64,000 nucleotides of DNA from JAQICJ01 sp041686345 (GCA_041686345.1 JAWLEA010000003.1:11712-75711), one strand, 5' to 3'; shown: positions 37,395-47,987, counted from the stretch's first letter. Translations and numbers: made by a program. Notes: generated by a model from the letters alone, not told the origin.

Positions 37395-38092
37395 TTTCTC
37401 CTCCTTTTGGATCTTCCGTATCTTCTTTTTCTAATTCTGATTCCACGTTGATCAGATCTGAGTTTTTCATATTGAATCTGGTAGGGGATATCCGTCCTCT
37501 CCAAACTGAAAGTCACAATTTTCCCAGTCTCATCATTATCTGATTTTAATTCAACCAGAACTTTATCGTGGGTAATTTCTTTAACAAGAGCTTCAGATTT
37601 TGAAATTCTGTCGCCCTTTAATACTATAGTAGGCTGCCCCCTTGGATTGGAAAACAAGGCTTTTTCTCTTCCGGCAGACCAGATTATTCCACTTAATTTC
37701 AAATTATTCAGCCCGTAATCTTCCAGAAGTACTGATCCTTTTTCTTCTCCGTCAAGGGATTGATCTGTCTGTGAACTACTTTGTCCATTATTGTCCAGAT
37801 GGAAATTTCGAAAAGGATCTCTTCTTTCTTTACCATTTTCTGAAAATACCTCGGGAGGAATATTCTGTGCTTTTCTGTTAAAAGGGGGAATATCTAATTT
37901 TGAAGCATCAAACTTATTTACCAACTGCACATTTTTCACTTTTTTCTGTTTCTTTTTTCTCGGTCTGAGATTAGATGGTTTTCCTGAAGATTTCTTGCTT
38001 CCACCTCTGGATTTACCACCTTTATCCCCACCACCACAAACAAAGAGCAGAAAGAACAAAAGTAATATTAAAATTTTTGTTGCAAAATACAT
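37391..38092 (-). CDS. pilP: Pilus assembly protein PilP
   Basis: 233 residues, GGAG 7 bases before the ATG. A hydrophobic N-terminus ending LLFVCGGG may be a lipobox, as in most PilP. A basic Lys/Gly linker follows, then RRDPFRNF and the small beta domain (LKLSGIIWSAGREKALFS, QPTIVLKGDRI) that docks on PilNO and the N0/N1 domains of PilQ. The Arg-rich C-terminus is unusual for the family. Fourth gene of pilMNOPQ. Confidence 0.9.
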   Translation of the reverse strand: MYFATKILILLLFFLLFVCGGGDKGGKSRGGSKKSSGKPSNLRPRKKKQKKVKNVQLVNKFDASKLDIPPFNRKAQNIPPEVFSENGKERRDPFRNFHLDNNGQSSSQTDQSLDGEEKGSVLLEDYGLNNLKLSGIIWSAGREKALFSNPRGQPTIVLKGDRISKSEALVKEITHDKVLVELKSDNDETGKIVTFSLERTDIPYQIQYEKLRSDQRGIRIRKRRYGRSKRRRK

Positions 38093-38157
38093 TTTTAGCT
38101 CCGTGTTAGTTCCTATCCAAAAAAAGGGGGAGGACAGGTTACACTCTTTGGTTTCTA

Positions 38158-38784
38158 TTATCTTTTTCTTTTATCTTTACTATTTTCCACTTCGACAATA
38201 GTTGGAGAATAATAAATTCTCGCAGTAAAACTTGCTTTAAGTTGGTGTTTTTTTTCCATTTCTTTGATTCTTCCACTCTTTTTCTCAATCAAAAACAGCG
38301 AAATGTCACCTACATCCATAAGTCTGTCCATTTGAAACATTTTGTATAAAAACCGGCAAACAGGATGAAACCTACCGGTCAGTTCAAAACCTATCGGCTT
38401 TATTTTGACTTCTGTTCCAATACTCTGTTCTTCATCAACAGGCTTGATTTTTCGAATATTTATCTCATCAGCCATTTCATCAAGCTCACCCACCAACTGG
38501 GACATATCCACTGAACTCGGAATTCTGGTGCTGAGACTTTTTCCTTTTTTCTCTATCTCCTGCAATTCCTTGCGGGCACTCCTGGTCTTGGTTAATCTTT
38601 TTTTGGAAGAACCAAGAGAAATTCGAGCGTATTTTACTTTATTTTCAAATTTCTTGATTTTTTCCTTTACCGCCGCATAGGGAACCAAATAATAGTATCC
38701 GACTATTCCTCCACATATCAGAGCCATTATCCCTGTTTTTTGAACAAAAGAGGAAGTGGCCAGCCAATTATAGATACGTTCCAT
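38158..38784 (-). CDS. pilO: Pilus assembly protein PilO
   Basis: 208 residues, GAGG 7 bases upstream. One N-terminal membrane helix (IMALICGGIVGYYYLV), a coiled coil (about 38-85) and a ferredoxin-like periplasmic domain (IGFELTGRFHPVCRFLYKM, LKASFTARIYY). It pairs with PilN to form the inner-membrane alignment subcomplex. Confidence 0.92.
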   Translation of the reverse strand: MERIYNWLATSSFVQKTGIMALICGGIVGYYYLVPYAAVKEKIKKFENKVKYARISLGSSKKRLTKTRSARKELQEIEKKGKSLSTRIPSSVDMSQLVGELDEMADEINIRKIKPVDEEQSIGTEVKIKPIGFELTGRFHPVCRFLYKMFQMDRLMDVGDISLFLIEKKSGRIKEMEKKHQLKASFTARIYYSPTIVEVENSKDKRKR

Positions 38785-38838
38785 TATATACCTCGAAAAT
38801 AGTGATTTTTTTCATCTCCATATGATTACCTCTAAGGT

Positions 38839-39501
38839 CTAATAAACCATTATAGCTCTGAGAGAAAAATCTACTTTAGTTACTTCAACATCATTATCAT
38901 TATCTTTGTTTTTTATTTTCTCCTTGATTTTTTTCGTTTCAACAATTTCGGGATTGCGAAAATAGGCTGAATAATCAAGTCGTTTTGCAAACTCACTTAC
39001 ATCTGAGTAATTTCGCGCCACTCCCTTTAAGGAGACTTCACGATCATTTTCTTTGAGACTGGTGAGATAAATCGGAGTGGGAATCCAGTTGGGATCCAGA
39101 TTGATCTTTGCCTGGTTCAAACCTGATACAACAGTAGGCATCTGACCGGTACTCAATATTCTTGACAGTTCCAAAAGAGCAAATACGGGATTGGAACGAA
39201 CATTTTCAATTCTTGTGACCATTTTTAATTTCTTTTTGTAGCGTTCTTTTATCTTCTTTTTCTTTTTAGGCGGAATTACCTTTATTTTATTGATTTGTTT
39301 GGCCAATTTTTTTTTCTGTCTTGAAAGTGAAGCGGCTTTTTTTTTGTTTTCCTCAATACTGGAAAGATCAATCATAAAATTATAGTGGTAATAGCATCCT
39401 GCTACGGTCAGCCCAATGACCAGAAGGAACAGTCCAATCCACTGTTTTCCTCTGGCCACATTGGGAGATACCTTTTGAGGAACCAAATTTATTTTAATCA
39501 T
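38839..39501 (-). CDS. pilN: Pilus assembly protein PilN
   Basis: 220 residues, AGGAG 6 bases upstream. The cytoplasmic N-terminus MIKINLVP is the peptide that binds PilM in this family; then one membrane helix, a Lys-rich coiled coil with KKKKKIKERYKKK, and the periplasmic ferredoxin-like domain (YLTSLKENDREVSLKGVA). Two A9 runs lie inside the gene without disrupting it. Confidence 0.93.
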   Translation of the reverse strand: MIKINLVPQKVSPNVARGKQWIGLFLLVIGLTVAGCYYHYNFMIDLSSIEENKKKAASLSRQKKKLAKQINKIKVIPPKKKKKIKERYKKKLKMVTRIENVRSNPVFALLELSRILSTGQMPTVVSGLNQAKINLDPNWIPTPIYLTSLKENDREVSLKGVARNYSDVSEFAKRLDYSAYFRNPEIVETKKIKEKIKNKDNDNDVEVTKVDFSLRAIMVY

Positions 39502-39538
39502 TTTATACTCCTGACCGACTGAGATATTTCATATTTAA

Positions 39539-40588
39539 TCAGCGCCAATCTCCAGGTTTCCGCAGAGCCAGACCCAAAGCAACTGAAGCTGTAGAAGCCT
39601 GTGCTTGCAAAAGAGGCATATCAAATTTTGATTCATCTACAATTATACCTCTGGTGAATCCATCAAATTTTTCGACAACCATGTTGGATTTTTTTTCAAT
39701 TGAACTGATCAGAGGATTCATCAAAGCGCCACCGCCGGTAACAATGATCTTGACATTATTCTTTACATTCACTGTAGAAAGAAAAAAATCAATGGAACGC
39801 TGGATCTCGCCAGCCATTACATTGCAGACTTCTGTTACAATTTTCATCAATTCTTTATCAGGAGACATTCCGGAAGCAGCCTCCCGTTTTTTGGTCTCAG
39901 CCTCATCAAGAGTAATCTGCATGGAACGACGAATCTCTCCTGTTATTGAATTTCCACCAATACCTATATCTCTGACAAAGGTTGTAATTCCATTAATGAC
40001 GACATTTATTGAAGTTGAAGAAGCACCAATATTCAGAATCACATATGATTCATTCGAATCAATACCTCGTGTTCTTTCAATAATATTCTGAACTGCAAAG
40101 GAAGCTACGTCGAGTACCACTGGATTTAATCCGGCTTCTCTGACAACTTCCAGATAATCCTCAACTATTTCTTTTTTACTGGCTACCAGTAAAACTTCCA
40201 TCTGACCTTCACTGTTGGAAGGAACCACTACCTCATAATCAACTTCAACTTCATCCTTATCAAAAGGAATGTGATGAACCATTTCAACCGCCAGTTCTTC
40301 CTCAAGATCAGTTTTGCTCATAATCGGCATCAAGATCTTTTTGACAATCACATTTCTACCTGAAATTGCCAAAGCTACATCTTTTCTTTTCAATTCAAGC
40401 CTGGAAAAAAGTGCTTCTATAGCTTCCAATACAGCCACCTGATTGATTATTGCCCCATCAGCTATGGGACTCTCCAGAAGAGGATTTATTCCAAAATTTT
40501 TTAAAATCAAACCTTTACGGCTTTCTTTCAATTGCACCAATTTTACTGATGATGATCCAATATCAAGTCCTATACAGTTGGAAGCCAT
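39539..40588 (-). CDS. pilM: Pilus assembly protein PilM, actin-like ATPase
   Basis: 349 residues. An actin-fold protein with GLDIGSSSVKLVQL (phosphate 1), YVILNIGASSTSINVV (phosphate 2) and VTGGGALMNPL (adenosine). It sits in the cytoplasm, binds the N-terminus of PilN and links the motor to the alignment complex. First gene of pilMNOPQ; the regulator gene lies 108 bases upstream on the same strand. Confidence 0.96.
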   Translation of the reverse strand: MASNCIGLDIGSSSVKLVQLKESRKGLILKNFGINPLLESPIADGAIINQVAVLEAIEALFSRLELKRKDVALAISGRNVIVKKILMPIMSKTDLEEELAVEMVHHIPFDKDEVEVDYEVVVPSNSEGQMEVLLVASKKEIVEDYLEVVREAGLNPVVLDVASFAVQNIIERTRGIDSNESYVILNIGASSTSINVVINGITTFVRDIGIGGNSITGEIRRSMQITLDEAETKKREAASGMSPDKELMKIVTEVCNVMAGEIQRSIDFFLSTVNVKNNVKIIVTGGGALMNPLISSIEKKSNMVVEKFDGFTRGIIVDESKFDMPLLQAQASTASVALGLALRKPGDWR

Positions 40589-40696
40589 ATCTGTTCCTTC
40601 CTGTAAATACTACACTGTATTCACAATAACTATCTTTAACTACAATATACTACACAAGAATACATGTGCCAATTTTTTTTTCAATCTTTTTGTCTT

Positions 40697-42079
40697 TTAC
40701 AAATTTTCTGCATCAAGATTATAATTTTTAATTTTATAAAGAAGAGTACGTTCGCTTATTTCCAGCAATTTTGCTGCTTCCCCTCTTTTTCCCCTGGTTT
40801 TTTTTAATGCTTTTCTAATCAAAAATTTTTCCAACCCTCTAGTAGATTTTTTGATAGAAAAACCATCCTGACTAAATTTTTCCCAGATCATTTGTTTTGA
40901 ACTCCCGGTTAAATCCGGTAGATCTCCAGAAGAGATCTCTTCCTGATCAATCATGATGACCATTCTCTCGATTATATTTTCCAATTCCCTTACATTTCCC
41001 GGCCAGTCATACTTCTCCAATTCTCTGTATACAGAAGGTTTCATTTTCTTTTTCTTCAATCCCAACTTTTTACAATATTTTTCAAGCAAATACTCAGTCA
41101 AAATAGAAATATCATCTTTTCTCTGCCTTAAAGCCGGCATAGTTATGGGAACAACATTCAACCTGTAAAAAAGATCTTCTCTGAAAGTTCCTCTATCGAC
41201 TTCTTTGGTTAAATCTTTTGAAGTTGCCGCAATCAATCTGAAATCAACTTGAATCTTCTGACTGCTTCCTACAGGTCTGATTTCTCCTTCTTGCAGGACT
41301 CTTAACAATTTAGACTGCAATTCCAGGGGAAGTTCTCCAATTTCATCCAAAAATAAAGTTCCTCCCGAAGCTGCCAGAAAAAGCCCGTTTTTTTGTTTGC
41401 GAGCACCGGTGAAAGCACCTTCTACATGACCAAACAATTCACTTTCAAGCAAACTTCCAGGAATTGCGGCACAATTAACGGAAATAAAATTACGCTCTCT
41501 TTTTGACAATTTGTGAATTCTTCTGGCTGCCAACTCTTTACCGGTTCCACTCTCCCCGAGAATTAAAACGGTGGTATCAAAAGGCGCAATTTTGTCGATT
41601 TTTTTGATAATTCTGACAAAATTTTTGTTATTACCAATAAGCTTGGCTTCGCGTTCTCTGGTATCAAGTTTTTCCCGCAGATGACGATTTTCATCCTTGA
41701 GAAGTTCCCTTTCTTCAGCCTGTCTGATATTATGAATAATTACATCTTTTCGGAAAGGTTTGGCAATAAAAGTGAAAGCTCCATTTTTCAAGGCTTCAAC
41801 TGCAAGTTCAATTGTGCCATAAGCCGACATTACTATAATTACAATTTCAGGGTGCTTGTTTTTGACAGCCTTCAGGATTTCAATTCCATCCATTTCCGGC
41901 AACTTTACATCGGTTATAATCAAATCAATCTCTTTATCATTCAGGGCAATGTCCAAGCCTTCCCGGCCATTATCCGCACAAACAGGTTCATATCCTTCTC
42001 CAGAAAGAAGCAATTTCAACAATTGCAACAAACCTGGTTCATCTTCTATAATCAGTATCTTCTTGAAGATTTTTGTCAT
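40697..42079 (-). CDS. NtrC-family sigma-54-dependent response regulator
   Basis: 460 residues: receiver (acceptor Asp in IITDVKLPEMDG), AAA+ domain with GESGTGKE Walker A, GAFTGA (binds sigma-54), GGTLFLDEIGELP Walker B, and a Fis-type HTH (GKRGEAAKLLEISERTLLYKIK). The location just before pilM suggests PilR-like control of pilus genes, but pilS and pilA are not in the window. GGAG lies 11 bases before the ATG. Confidence 0.95.
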   Translation of the reverse strand: MTKIFKKILIIEDEPGLLQLLKLLLSGEGYEPVCADNGREGLDIALNDKEIDLIITDVKLPEMDGIEILKAVKNKHPEIVIIVMSAYGTIELAVEALKNGAFTFIAKPFRKDVIIHNIRQAEERELLKDENRHLREKLDTREREAKLIGNNKNFVRIIKKIDKIAPFDTTVLILGESGTGKELAARRIHKLSKRERNFISVNCAAIPGSLLESELFGHVEGAFTGARKQKNGLFLAASGGTLFLDEIGELPLELQSKLLRVLQEGEIRPVGSSQKIQVDFRLIAATSKDLTKEVDRGTFREDLFYRLNVVPITMPALRQRKDDISILTEYLLEKYCKKLGLKKKKMKPSVYRELEKYDWPGNVRELENIIERMVIMIDQEEISSGDLPDLTGSSKQMIWEKFSQDGFSIKKSTRGLEKFLIRKALKKTRGKRGEAAKLLEISERTLLYKIKNYNLDAENL

Positions 42080-42364
42080 TTGAACAAAACTCCATTCCTT
42101 TTCTGCTGCGGATATAAGACCGTTTTTCAGACTAAGTTATTACAAAACAAGGGTATCCGGGAAAAGAAACATTTAATGGAGTATAGTTGAATAACTGCAT
42201 TGGAGCAAAATTTCCCACTGATAAATAATACATTTTAAATTTTTGTTGTTATTTCAAATTGATATATTTTCTACAGTTTTCAGACAAATTTTTACCGGAG
42301 AGAAGTTGGCATTCAAACTGCCTTGTAGATGGGGCGAGGAAAAATAGAGGAAAAATAAATGAAT

Positions 42365-44249
42365 TTAACCAACAAAGGGATAGGTAAAGGAAGTAGATTT
42401 TTTCTTGAACTTGGGAAACCTTGCCCCTCTAACAGCTCTGGCAATACATTTTCCAACAGGTGAACTGCTGTGTTTGCCTCTGGGAGAAGCATAAATTACC
42501 CTGCCTGTACATTTTACTTTAATCCTTACTTTGACTGTACCATGAACACTATATTTGGAAAAACAGCTTCTTACCCGACCACGAACTTTGTTAATGGCGG
42601 ATCTGACATCGCCTCCGCTTAATTTGGCTTTGGAGTGCTTGGCACAAGGATTACTGCTGGAACCGCTGGAACCGCCACCGGAAACATATTTTTTGCAACA
42701 GGATGGTTTATTATTTTTCAACATACACCAAACTTTGGTACACCCACTTTTTTTACCGCCCGATGAACCGGAACCACTCGATGAACCGGAACCACTCGAT
42801 GAGCCGGAACCACTCGATGAACCGGAACCACTCGATGAACCGGAACTACTCGATGAACCGGTACGTCGGGTTTTGTCTCTTTTTTTGTCCTTCTTGTCGT
42901 CATCTTTCTTGTCGGCGTCCTTCTTGTCGGCGTCCTTCTTGTCGGCGTCCTTCTTGTCGGCGTCCTTCTTGTCGGCGTCCTTCTTGTCGGCGTCCTTCTT
43001 GTCGGCGTCCTTCTTGTCGNNNNNNNNNNNNNNNNNNNNNNNNNNNNNNNNNNNNNNNNNNNNNNNNNNNNNNNNNNNNNNNNNNNNNNNNNNNNNNNNN
43101 NNNNNNNNNNNNNNNNNNNGCGTCATCTACTTTATCGCCTTTTCCATCACTGGTTTTCTTATCGGCGTCTTTCTTGTCAGCGCCTTTCTTGTCAGCGTCT
43201 TTCTTATCTTTGGCTACAACCTTGTCTTTGTCATCACCTTGATTTTTTTGAGCCATCTGGGTGGATTTCTTATCGGAGCCCTCTTTGGAATCATCACTTT
43301 TGAATATGAAAAATCCGCCAACAAGCAGAGCTGCCAGAAAAAATACTCCCAAACCGATAAAAAGAACCTTGTTATTCTTTTTGGCTTGAGGAGCTGGAGC
43401 TCCAGAAGATGATGGCGACTGCATTTGCGGAGCTGCTGCCGGATTGAGAACCGGTGCAGTAGTCAAAGGATTGGCGACAACCGGTGCAGCTGGAAGATCG
43501 AGATCTTCTTCTTGTTGATTTGAACCGGTGGAAATTGATGAAGCCATTTCTTCAATATCTACAAGCCCACTTCCTTTGCTTTTGGGATTTATATATCCAG
43601 GGCGACTGGTTTTCTTTTTCTTTTTGCCTGCTGCCAGATTTTGCAAATTATCAAGGGAAAATAATACAGAATTTTCATGGCGCTGCCCTTTCATCTTGGG
43701 CAGATTTTCATCTTCGGATTCACTTCCAAACAGATCATCCTTTTCGTCCCCGCCAAAAGCTCCCCCTGAATCGAAAGAAGCAAAAGGATCCTCCGGCTCT
43801 GAAGCAGGTTCTGAAGCAGGTTCCGAAACAGATTCCGAAGCAGATTCAGGTTCTGAAGCAAAAATCTCTGAAAACTCATCGATTTTGTAGATGGATTTCC
43901 AATCATCCAACCCTTCTCTCCAGGTAAAAGTATCTCTGGTAATTTCACCCAGGGCTGCTTTGGCTTTGATTTCCGAAATTGTAAACGGACCCTCTTGATT
44001 GTCATTAATAACCACATGCCATATCTTAGCTGCATCTTCAGGAGTGGCTTTTGGCTCATTCCCACCTGACATGGCTGAGTAATCAACTACTCTGGTAGCA
44101 TCATCATCAGCTTCTTCCTCTTCTTCTTGTGGCTTGACAACAATAACATTCCCACATTTCTTGCATTTTATTTTAAAAACTTTGCCTTTAGTCAACTTTT
44201 TGTCGGCTATGGAATATTTTGTATGGCAATTGTCACAAATTATTTTCAT
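42365..44249 (-). CDS. gltJ: GltJ (AgmX)-like zinc-ribbon/GYF/TonB-like protein, broken by assembly gap
   Basis: One gene read in two pieces around a 100-base N gap. N-terminal half: MJ0042-type zinc ribbon (CDNCHTKYS with CKKCGN), an acidic region, a GYF-like domain (IWHVVINDNQEGPFTISEIK) and one membrane helix (VLFIGLGVFFLAALLVGG). Then KKDAD repeats, the gap, more repeats, a Ser/Gly linker and a C-terminal TonB-like AgmX domain (VRSCFSKYSVHGTVKVRIKV). This is the layout of GltJ of the Agl-Glt machine. The two halves are one frame apart across the nominal 100 N, so the true gap length is not 100 modulo 3. GGAG lies about 10 bases before the ATG. Confidence 0.85.
42908..43019 (-). repeat. 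15-bp tandem repeat coding KKDAD
   Basis: More than seven near-identical 15-base units (GTCGGCGTCCTTCTT on the plus strand). They run straight into the N gap, which surely hides further units that could not be assembled. Confidence 0.92.
43020..43119. other. Assembly gap of 100 N
   Basis: Placeholder-length gap in the repeat of the GltJ-like gene; the real size is unknown. Confidence 0.99.
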
Positions 44250-44751
44250 TGAACTTTACTCCTTGGTTTCCATTTCAAAACTTCAGCACCAAACTAATAC
44301 CGGATTAAGGAATTAGAAAATGCCAAAGTTTTACCTGGCAACTCCATGAAAGCTGAGTAAACCAAACTTTGAAAACCGGATTGCTTGAAATTGATTATCT
44401 CTCAATTGGTAACCAAAGCTGTATATTAACTCCAGAATTTAATTTTTTAATATTGACCTTTCGCCGGACATAATTCAACTGGATTACAGTTGAATATCAC
44501 CGGTAATGGAAGTTGGCAACTCCATAAAAAGGCTCAGTCCGCAAATTAAAATCAATTAGGTATCGGACTGGAACAAATTTTAATCAGTTCTGTTCTTTAT
44601 CTGCATTAAGATAACACATAATAAACCAACCAATAAAGGTTCATTTGCTGATCTAATATATCGATAGGTAAATTGTCAATTTATATGATTGAATTAATTA
44701 AAATCCCTAAAAAAACCAAGACAATCATAAAAATATGTATTATTTAGTATT

Positions 44752-44815
44752 TATTTCCCATTTCAAAAAGGAAAGTCATCGTCTGACGATGGAATTTGAA
44801 TCCTGTATAATTTTT
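44752..44815 (+). repeat. Degraded copy E of the 163-bp element
   Basis: TTATTTCCCATTTCAAAAAGG, then AGTCATCGTCTGACGATGG and GAATTTGAAT match the left part of the element. Here the internal palindrome is perfect: CATCGTC-T-GACGATG. Similarity fades after 44815. Confidence 0.6.
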
Positions 44816-45205
44816 CAATTAAAACAGATCTGAACAATAATTGAGCAATATCAAAAATAATGAATAAAATAAATATTGTTTCTGATTTTTTTGAAAAACA
44901 AAATTTTAACTGGAACGAATTGCTCTTGATGAACATATTTTCAGAGCATAGATGCTAATATATTTTTGTCCATTTTGCTAGAAAAAATAGTAATTACTTG
45001 GTTCCAATTTTAGAATAAGTGGATTTGAATCGCTGATTTCATAAAAACTATTTCCAACAGTTTTTCAGAAAACTAAAAATTCTTTTAAAAATTAAAACTA
45101 CCAATTTTTAGTTTCCCAAAGATCATTTATAGTGCAAAATTACACTCCTATCAAATTTTAAAATAGATCTTGTCCTCATTCCTCAAGATTATTATGGTAA
45201 TAAAC

Positions 45206-45368
45206 AGTTGCCGTCCCAGAATGATTTTTTGGTCGAGCAAGGAGTTAATTTAAGATGCGCGAAATAACTTTGGAAGATATAGTTGAAAATATTTCAAGCA
45301 GTTACGACAAAACTGATGAATTCAATTTCAGTTTCCAGACGATGACCTCCCTTTTTGGGATGGGAACT
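45206..45368 (-). repeat. 163-bp inverted-repeat element, complete copy D
   Basis: Same length as copy A but inverted. It runs from AGTTGCCGTCCCAGAATG to CTTTTTGGGATGGGAACT. The interior matches copy A on the reverse strand (CATCGTCTGG, TTTGTCGTAACT, CAACTATATCTTC). Confidence 0.75.
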
Positions 45369-45434
45369 AAAAGTTCTCATCCCCGGAAATATACCATAAT
45401 TCGAACTTAATCAGTTCCAGGAGATTTTAAAAAT

Positions 45435-47987
45435 ATGAAAAGTTCTCAATTCATGAATTCAATTTCTCAATCCGAAGTCAGATTCAACTGGACTGCTGCT
45501 CTCTTTATCCTGATTTCTCTGTCACAACTTTCGTTCAGTTGCAAAAAAGAAAAAACAAAGTCAAAAAAAGAAAAGTCAAAAAAAGAAGACAGCAACTTCA
45601 AAAATAAAGAAAATAAAATAAAATTAACCACATTGTGGAAAAGAAAAATTAAAAATCTTACAATTGCAGCAGATCAGGATAAAAATTCCATCTATTTTGT
45701 TGGTTTCAGAGGAACCAAATCCCGTCCTGTACCAAAAATCCAATCACTTCTGAACAGTAAAGACGGTAAAATTATCTGGCAGAAACGTCGCTCCATGTCT
45801 TTGTTCCGCAATAAAACTCCCTGGGCAATAAATTATTCCATGAGAAAAAAGGAAATTCTCTACATCAGCCGTTATGGCTCTTTATATTCCTTGTCTCGCA
45901 AAAATGGTTCCGCTGGCAACCGCATTGACTCCAAACATGGATTTGCAGATATGGGTGACAAATTGTTTATTGGCGATTCAACCCCTTATTTTCTCAACTA
46001 TCCCGGTTTTGACAAGAAACAGATAGTTTCCGACATGAAACCTCTGAATCAAGGGATGTTTGTTCGTCTTGCCACCAGTTTTCCTGTAACCGGAAAAGGC
46101 AAAACAATACTACTTCGAACCAAAGACGGTTTTCTCAGAGCCATCTCCCCTGAAAAAAACAAGGAAATCTGGAAATACAGAGAAAAACTGGATAAAAAGC
46201 TTTGGCCTGCAGATTTACCTCTTTCCAAAAATATTCTTCTGGTTCCCACTATTTTTGAAAAATATATCTACGAAACCAAAATCAGGTGGAGTAATAAAGA
46301 TGACAAGCATCAACTCACCCTGCCTGGCAGAATTCGCAAAAATCGCAATATTATGGTTTACAACAATCTGGTTTCAATGTTTCTGACCGATGGCCTCAAT
46401 CACAAAATATTTATCACAATTAATCTGAAATCAGGAAAAATTATTTCCAAAAAAATTATGGCAAGTGATCTGTGTACCAACGGAGGTGGTTTTGTCAGTT
46501 GCCGCCTCAATAATCAACTCCTGGTCTTCTCCCAGAAAACCGGTAAACTTGAATACTCCAAAACCCTTTCCCACCAGATCAAATTTATCGCCCACAATGA
46601 TAATATTATTGCAGCCGAGGATAAGTCCGGGAAAATCAATATCTTTCAAGGAAAAAGCGGCAAAAAGTTATGGTCCAAAAAATTGAAAATCAAATCCACT
46701 CGCACTGAATTAAAAGATGTTCTTTACGGCAAAGGAGATCGTATCGCCCTGTTACTGCAAACCAACTGGCCTGCACAATCCAGATTAAACCGACTTTATC
46801 TCCGTCTGTTTTCTACTGCCATGCCCGATGCAGGCACCAATATCCAACTTGGCAAACCCAAAAAAGAAAAGCGTTATTCTAGAATTAGAACAGATTCAAG
46901 TACAATTGACATCAATACTCCTGTCTGGACAAAGGACAATCTGATTTTTTCCGCAGTCGACGGTTTATTTAGAGCCATCAATGTTGATAACGGCAAAATT
47001 ATTAAAAGTTTTACTTTGCCGGGCAAACAGGAAAACACAGTATCTTTACTTGCCCGTCACGGAAACTATGTCCTGCTTGACAAAGAAAACCATCTGGTCT
47101 GTATCAACCAGAAATTTAAAAAAATTGAATGGCAGGATTATCTCGACGAAGAAGAATATGCCCTTTCAACCAATAACACTGTTTTTATTCATAAAAATAA
47201 CGGCTTTTACACCAGAAATCTAAAAAACGGCAAAAAAACAAAAGATCTTTTCTCAGAATCTGCAAACGCCCGTGTGATTTCTGCCAACGATAAATCATGG
47301 TATGTAAAAACCTCCTCTGGAAACAAACTCGTAGTTGATAACGAGATCAAAGAATATGAAACACAGGATTTTCCCGATTCTTATCTCCAATTATCCAACT
47401 ACCCGATTGTGGTCTGGAAAAAACTCAAATCTGTAGACAGCAGCGGTTCCTGGTCAGGTATTAATTTATCAACCGGGAAAGTTTTGTGGACTAAAAAATT
47501 CTCCCATCATCCTGCGGAAATTGGAACAGCCAAAGACATCTCCCAACTTGAACCTCGAGATTGCAGGTTAAAACCTCCATTTTGGCTCCGCTCAACTCCG
47601 GAAGGATTCATCGTACCGGGTCCCTCTCATCGTTGTCTGCATTCAATCGCTCCTGAAACGGGAGAAGTCAATTGGAGCCTGTGTTTCAACAAACTCTCAG
47701 GGCCTCCCATATATACTCAAGGTCATTTGCTGATTTCTGCAAAAGCTCCCTGGTATCATCCCAACTCAGAAATCAGTTCCCCGGCTGAAAATAATAATTT
47801 TTATTCTATTATCTCTGTTTCTGCTGATGGCAAAAATGTTGAAAAATTATGGACAGCTACAGGTGAACACAACATTATGCTGCCCTTCAAAAACCCGAAT
47901 AAAAATGAACCCCTGGTCATAACCCTTTTTGACAACAATAAATCAACTTTCACCAGATCAACACTCAGAGCTTTCAAAATTGAATAA
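45435..47987 (+). CDS. Lipoprotein with PQQ-like beta-propeller repeats
   Basis: 850 residues. The N-terminal signal ends in QLSFSC, followed by a Lys/Glu/Ser tether. The rest is a chain of blades with the W-containing turn of PQQ-like propellers: DGKIIWQKR, NKEIWKYR, GKKLWSKKLK, GKVLWTKKF and GEVNWSLCF. Such propellers are usually binding platforms in the envelope (BamB is one example, but this is twice its size). GGAG lies 12 bases before the ATG; a second in-frame ATG at 45453 is possible. It stands alone, with a 1.2-kb gap before it and tRNA genes after it. Confidence 0.78.
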   Translation: MKSSQFMNSISQSEVRFNWTAALFILISLSQLSFSCKKEKTKSKKEKSKKEDSNFKNKENKIKLTTLWKRKIKNLTIAADQDKNSIYFVGFRGTKSRPVPKIQSLLNSKDGKIIWQKRRSMSLFRNKTPWAINYSMRKKEILYISRYGSLYSLSRKNGSAGNRIDSKHGFADMGDKLFIGDSTPYFLNYPGFDKKQIVSDMKPLNQGMFVRLATSFPVTGKGKTILLRTKDGFLRAISPEKNKEIWKYREKLDKKLWPADLPLSKNILLVPTIFEKYIYETKIRWSNKDDKHQLTLPGRIRKNRNIMVYNNLVSMFLTDGLNHKIFITINLKSGKIISKKIMASDLCTNGGGFVSCRLNNQLLVFSQKTGKLEYSKTLSHQIKFIAHNDNIIAAEDKSGKINIFQGKSGKKLWSKKLKIKSTRTELKDVLYGKGDRIALLLQTNWPAQSRLNRLYLRLFSTAMPDAGTNIQLGKPKKEKRYSRIRTDSSTIDINTPVWTKDNLIFSAVDGLFRAINVDNGKIIKSFTLPGKQENTVSLLARHGNYVLLDKENHLVCINQKFKKIEWQDYLDEEEYALSTNNTVFIHKNNGFYTRNLKNGKKTKDLFSESANARVISANDKSWYVKTSSGNKLVVDNEIKEYETQDFPDSYLQLSNYPIVVWKKLKSVDSSGSWSGINLSTGKVLWTKKFSHHPAEIGTAKDISQLEPRDCRLKPPFWLRSTPEGFIVPGPSHRCLHSIAPETGEVNWSLCFNKLSGPPIYTQGHLLISAKAPWYHPNSEISSPAENNNFYSIISVSADGKNVEKLWTATGEHNIMLPFKNPNKNEPLVITLFDNNKSTFTRSTLRAFKIE

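Larger units (their letters stand above)
44250..45434. other. 1.2-kb AT-rich intergenic region with repeat remnants
   Basis: A divergent gap between the GltJ-like gene and a lipoprotein gene. It holds the degraded repeat copy E (44752-44815), the complete inverted copy D (45206-45368), and two similar ~27-base segments around TGGCAACTCCAT at 44341 and 44513. No convincing gene or RNA is seen in the rest. Confidence 0.6.

Noticed and set aside
39290..39345. A9 runs in pilN as slippage sites
   Set aside because: The gene stays intact in frame and no alternative product of interest follows; A-runs are common in this Lys-rich genome.
40640..40672. Possible sigma-54 promoter upstream of pilM on the minus strand (TTGGCAC then TTCTTG)
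   Set aside because: The -24 half fits but the -12 GC is missing, so the match is too weak despite the adjacent NtrC regulator.
42905..43019. CRISPR-like regular repeat
   Set aside because: The 15-bp units are directly adjacent with no spacers and code KKDAD in frame.
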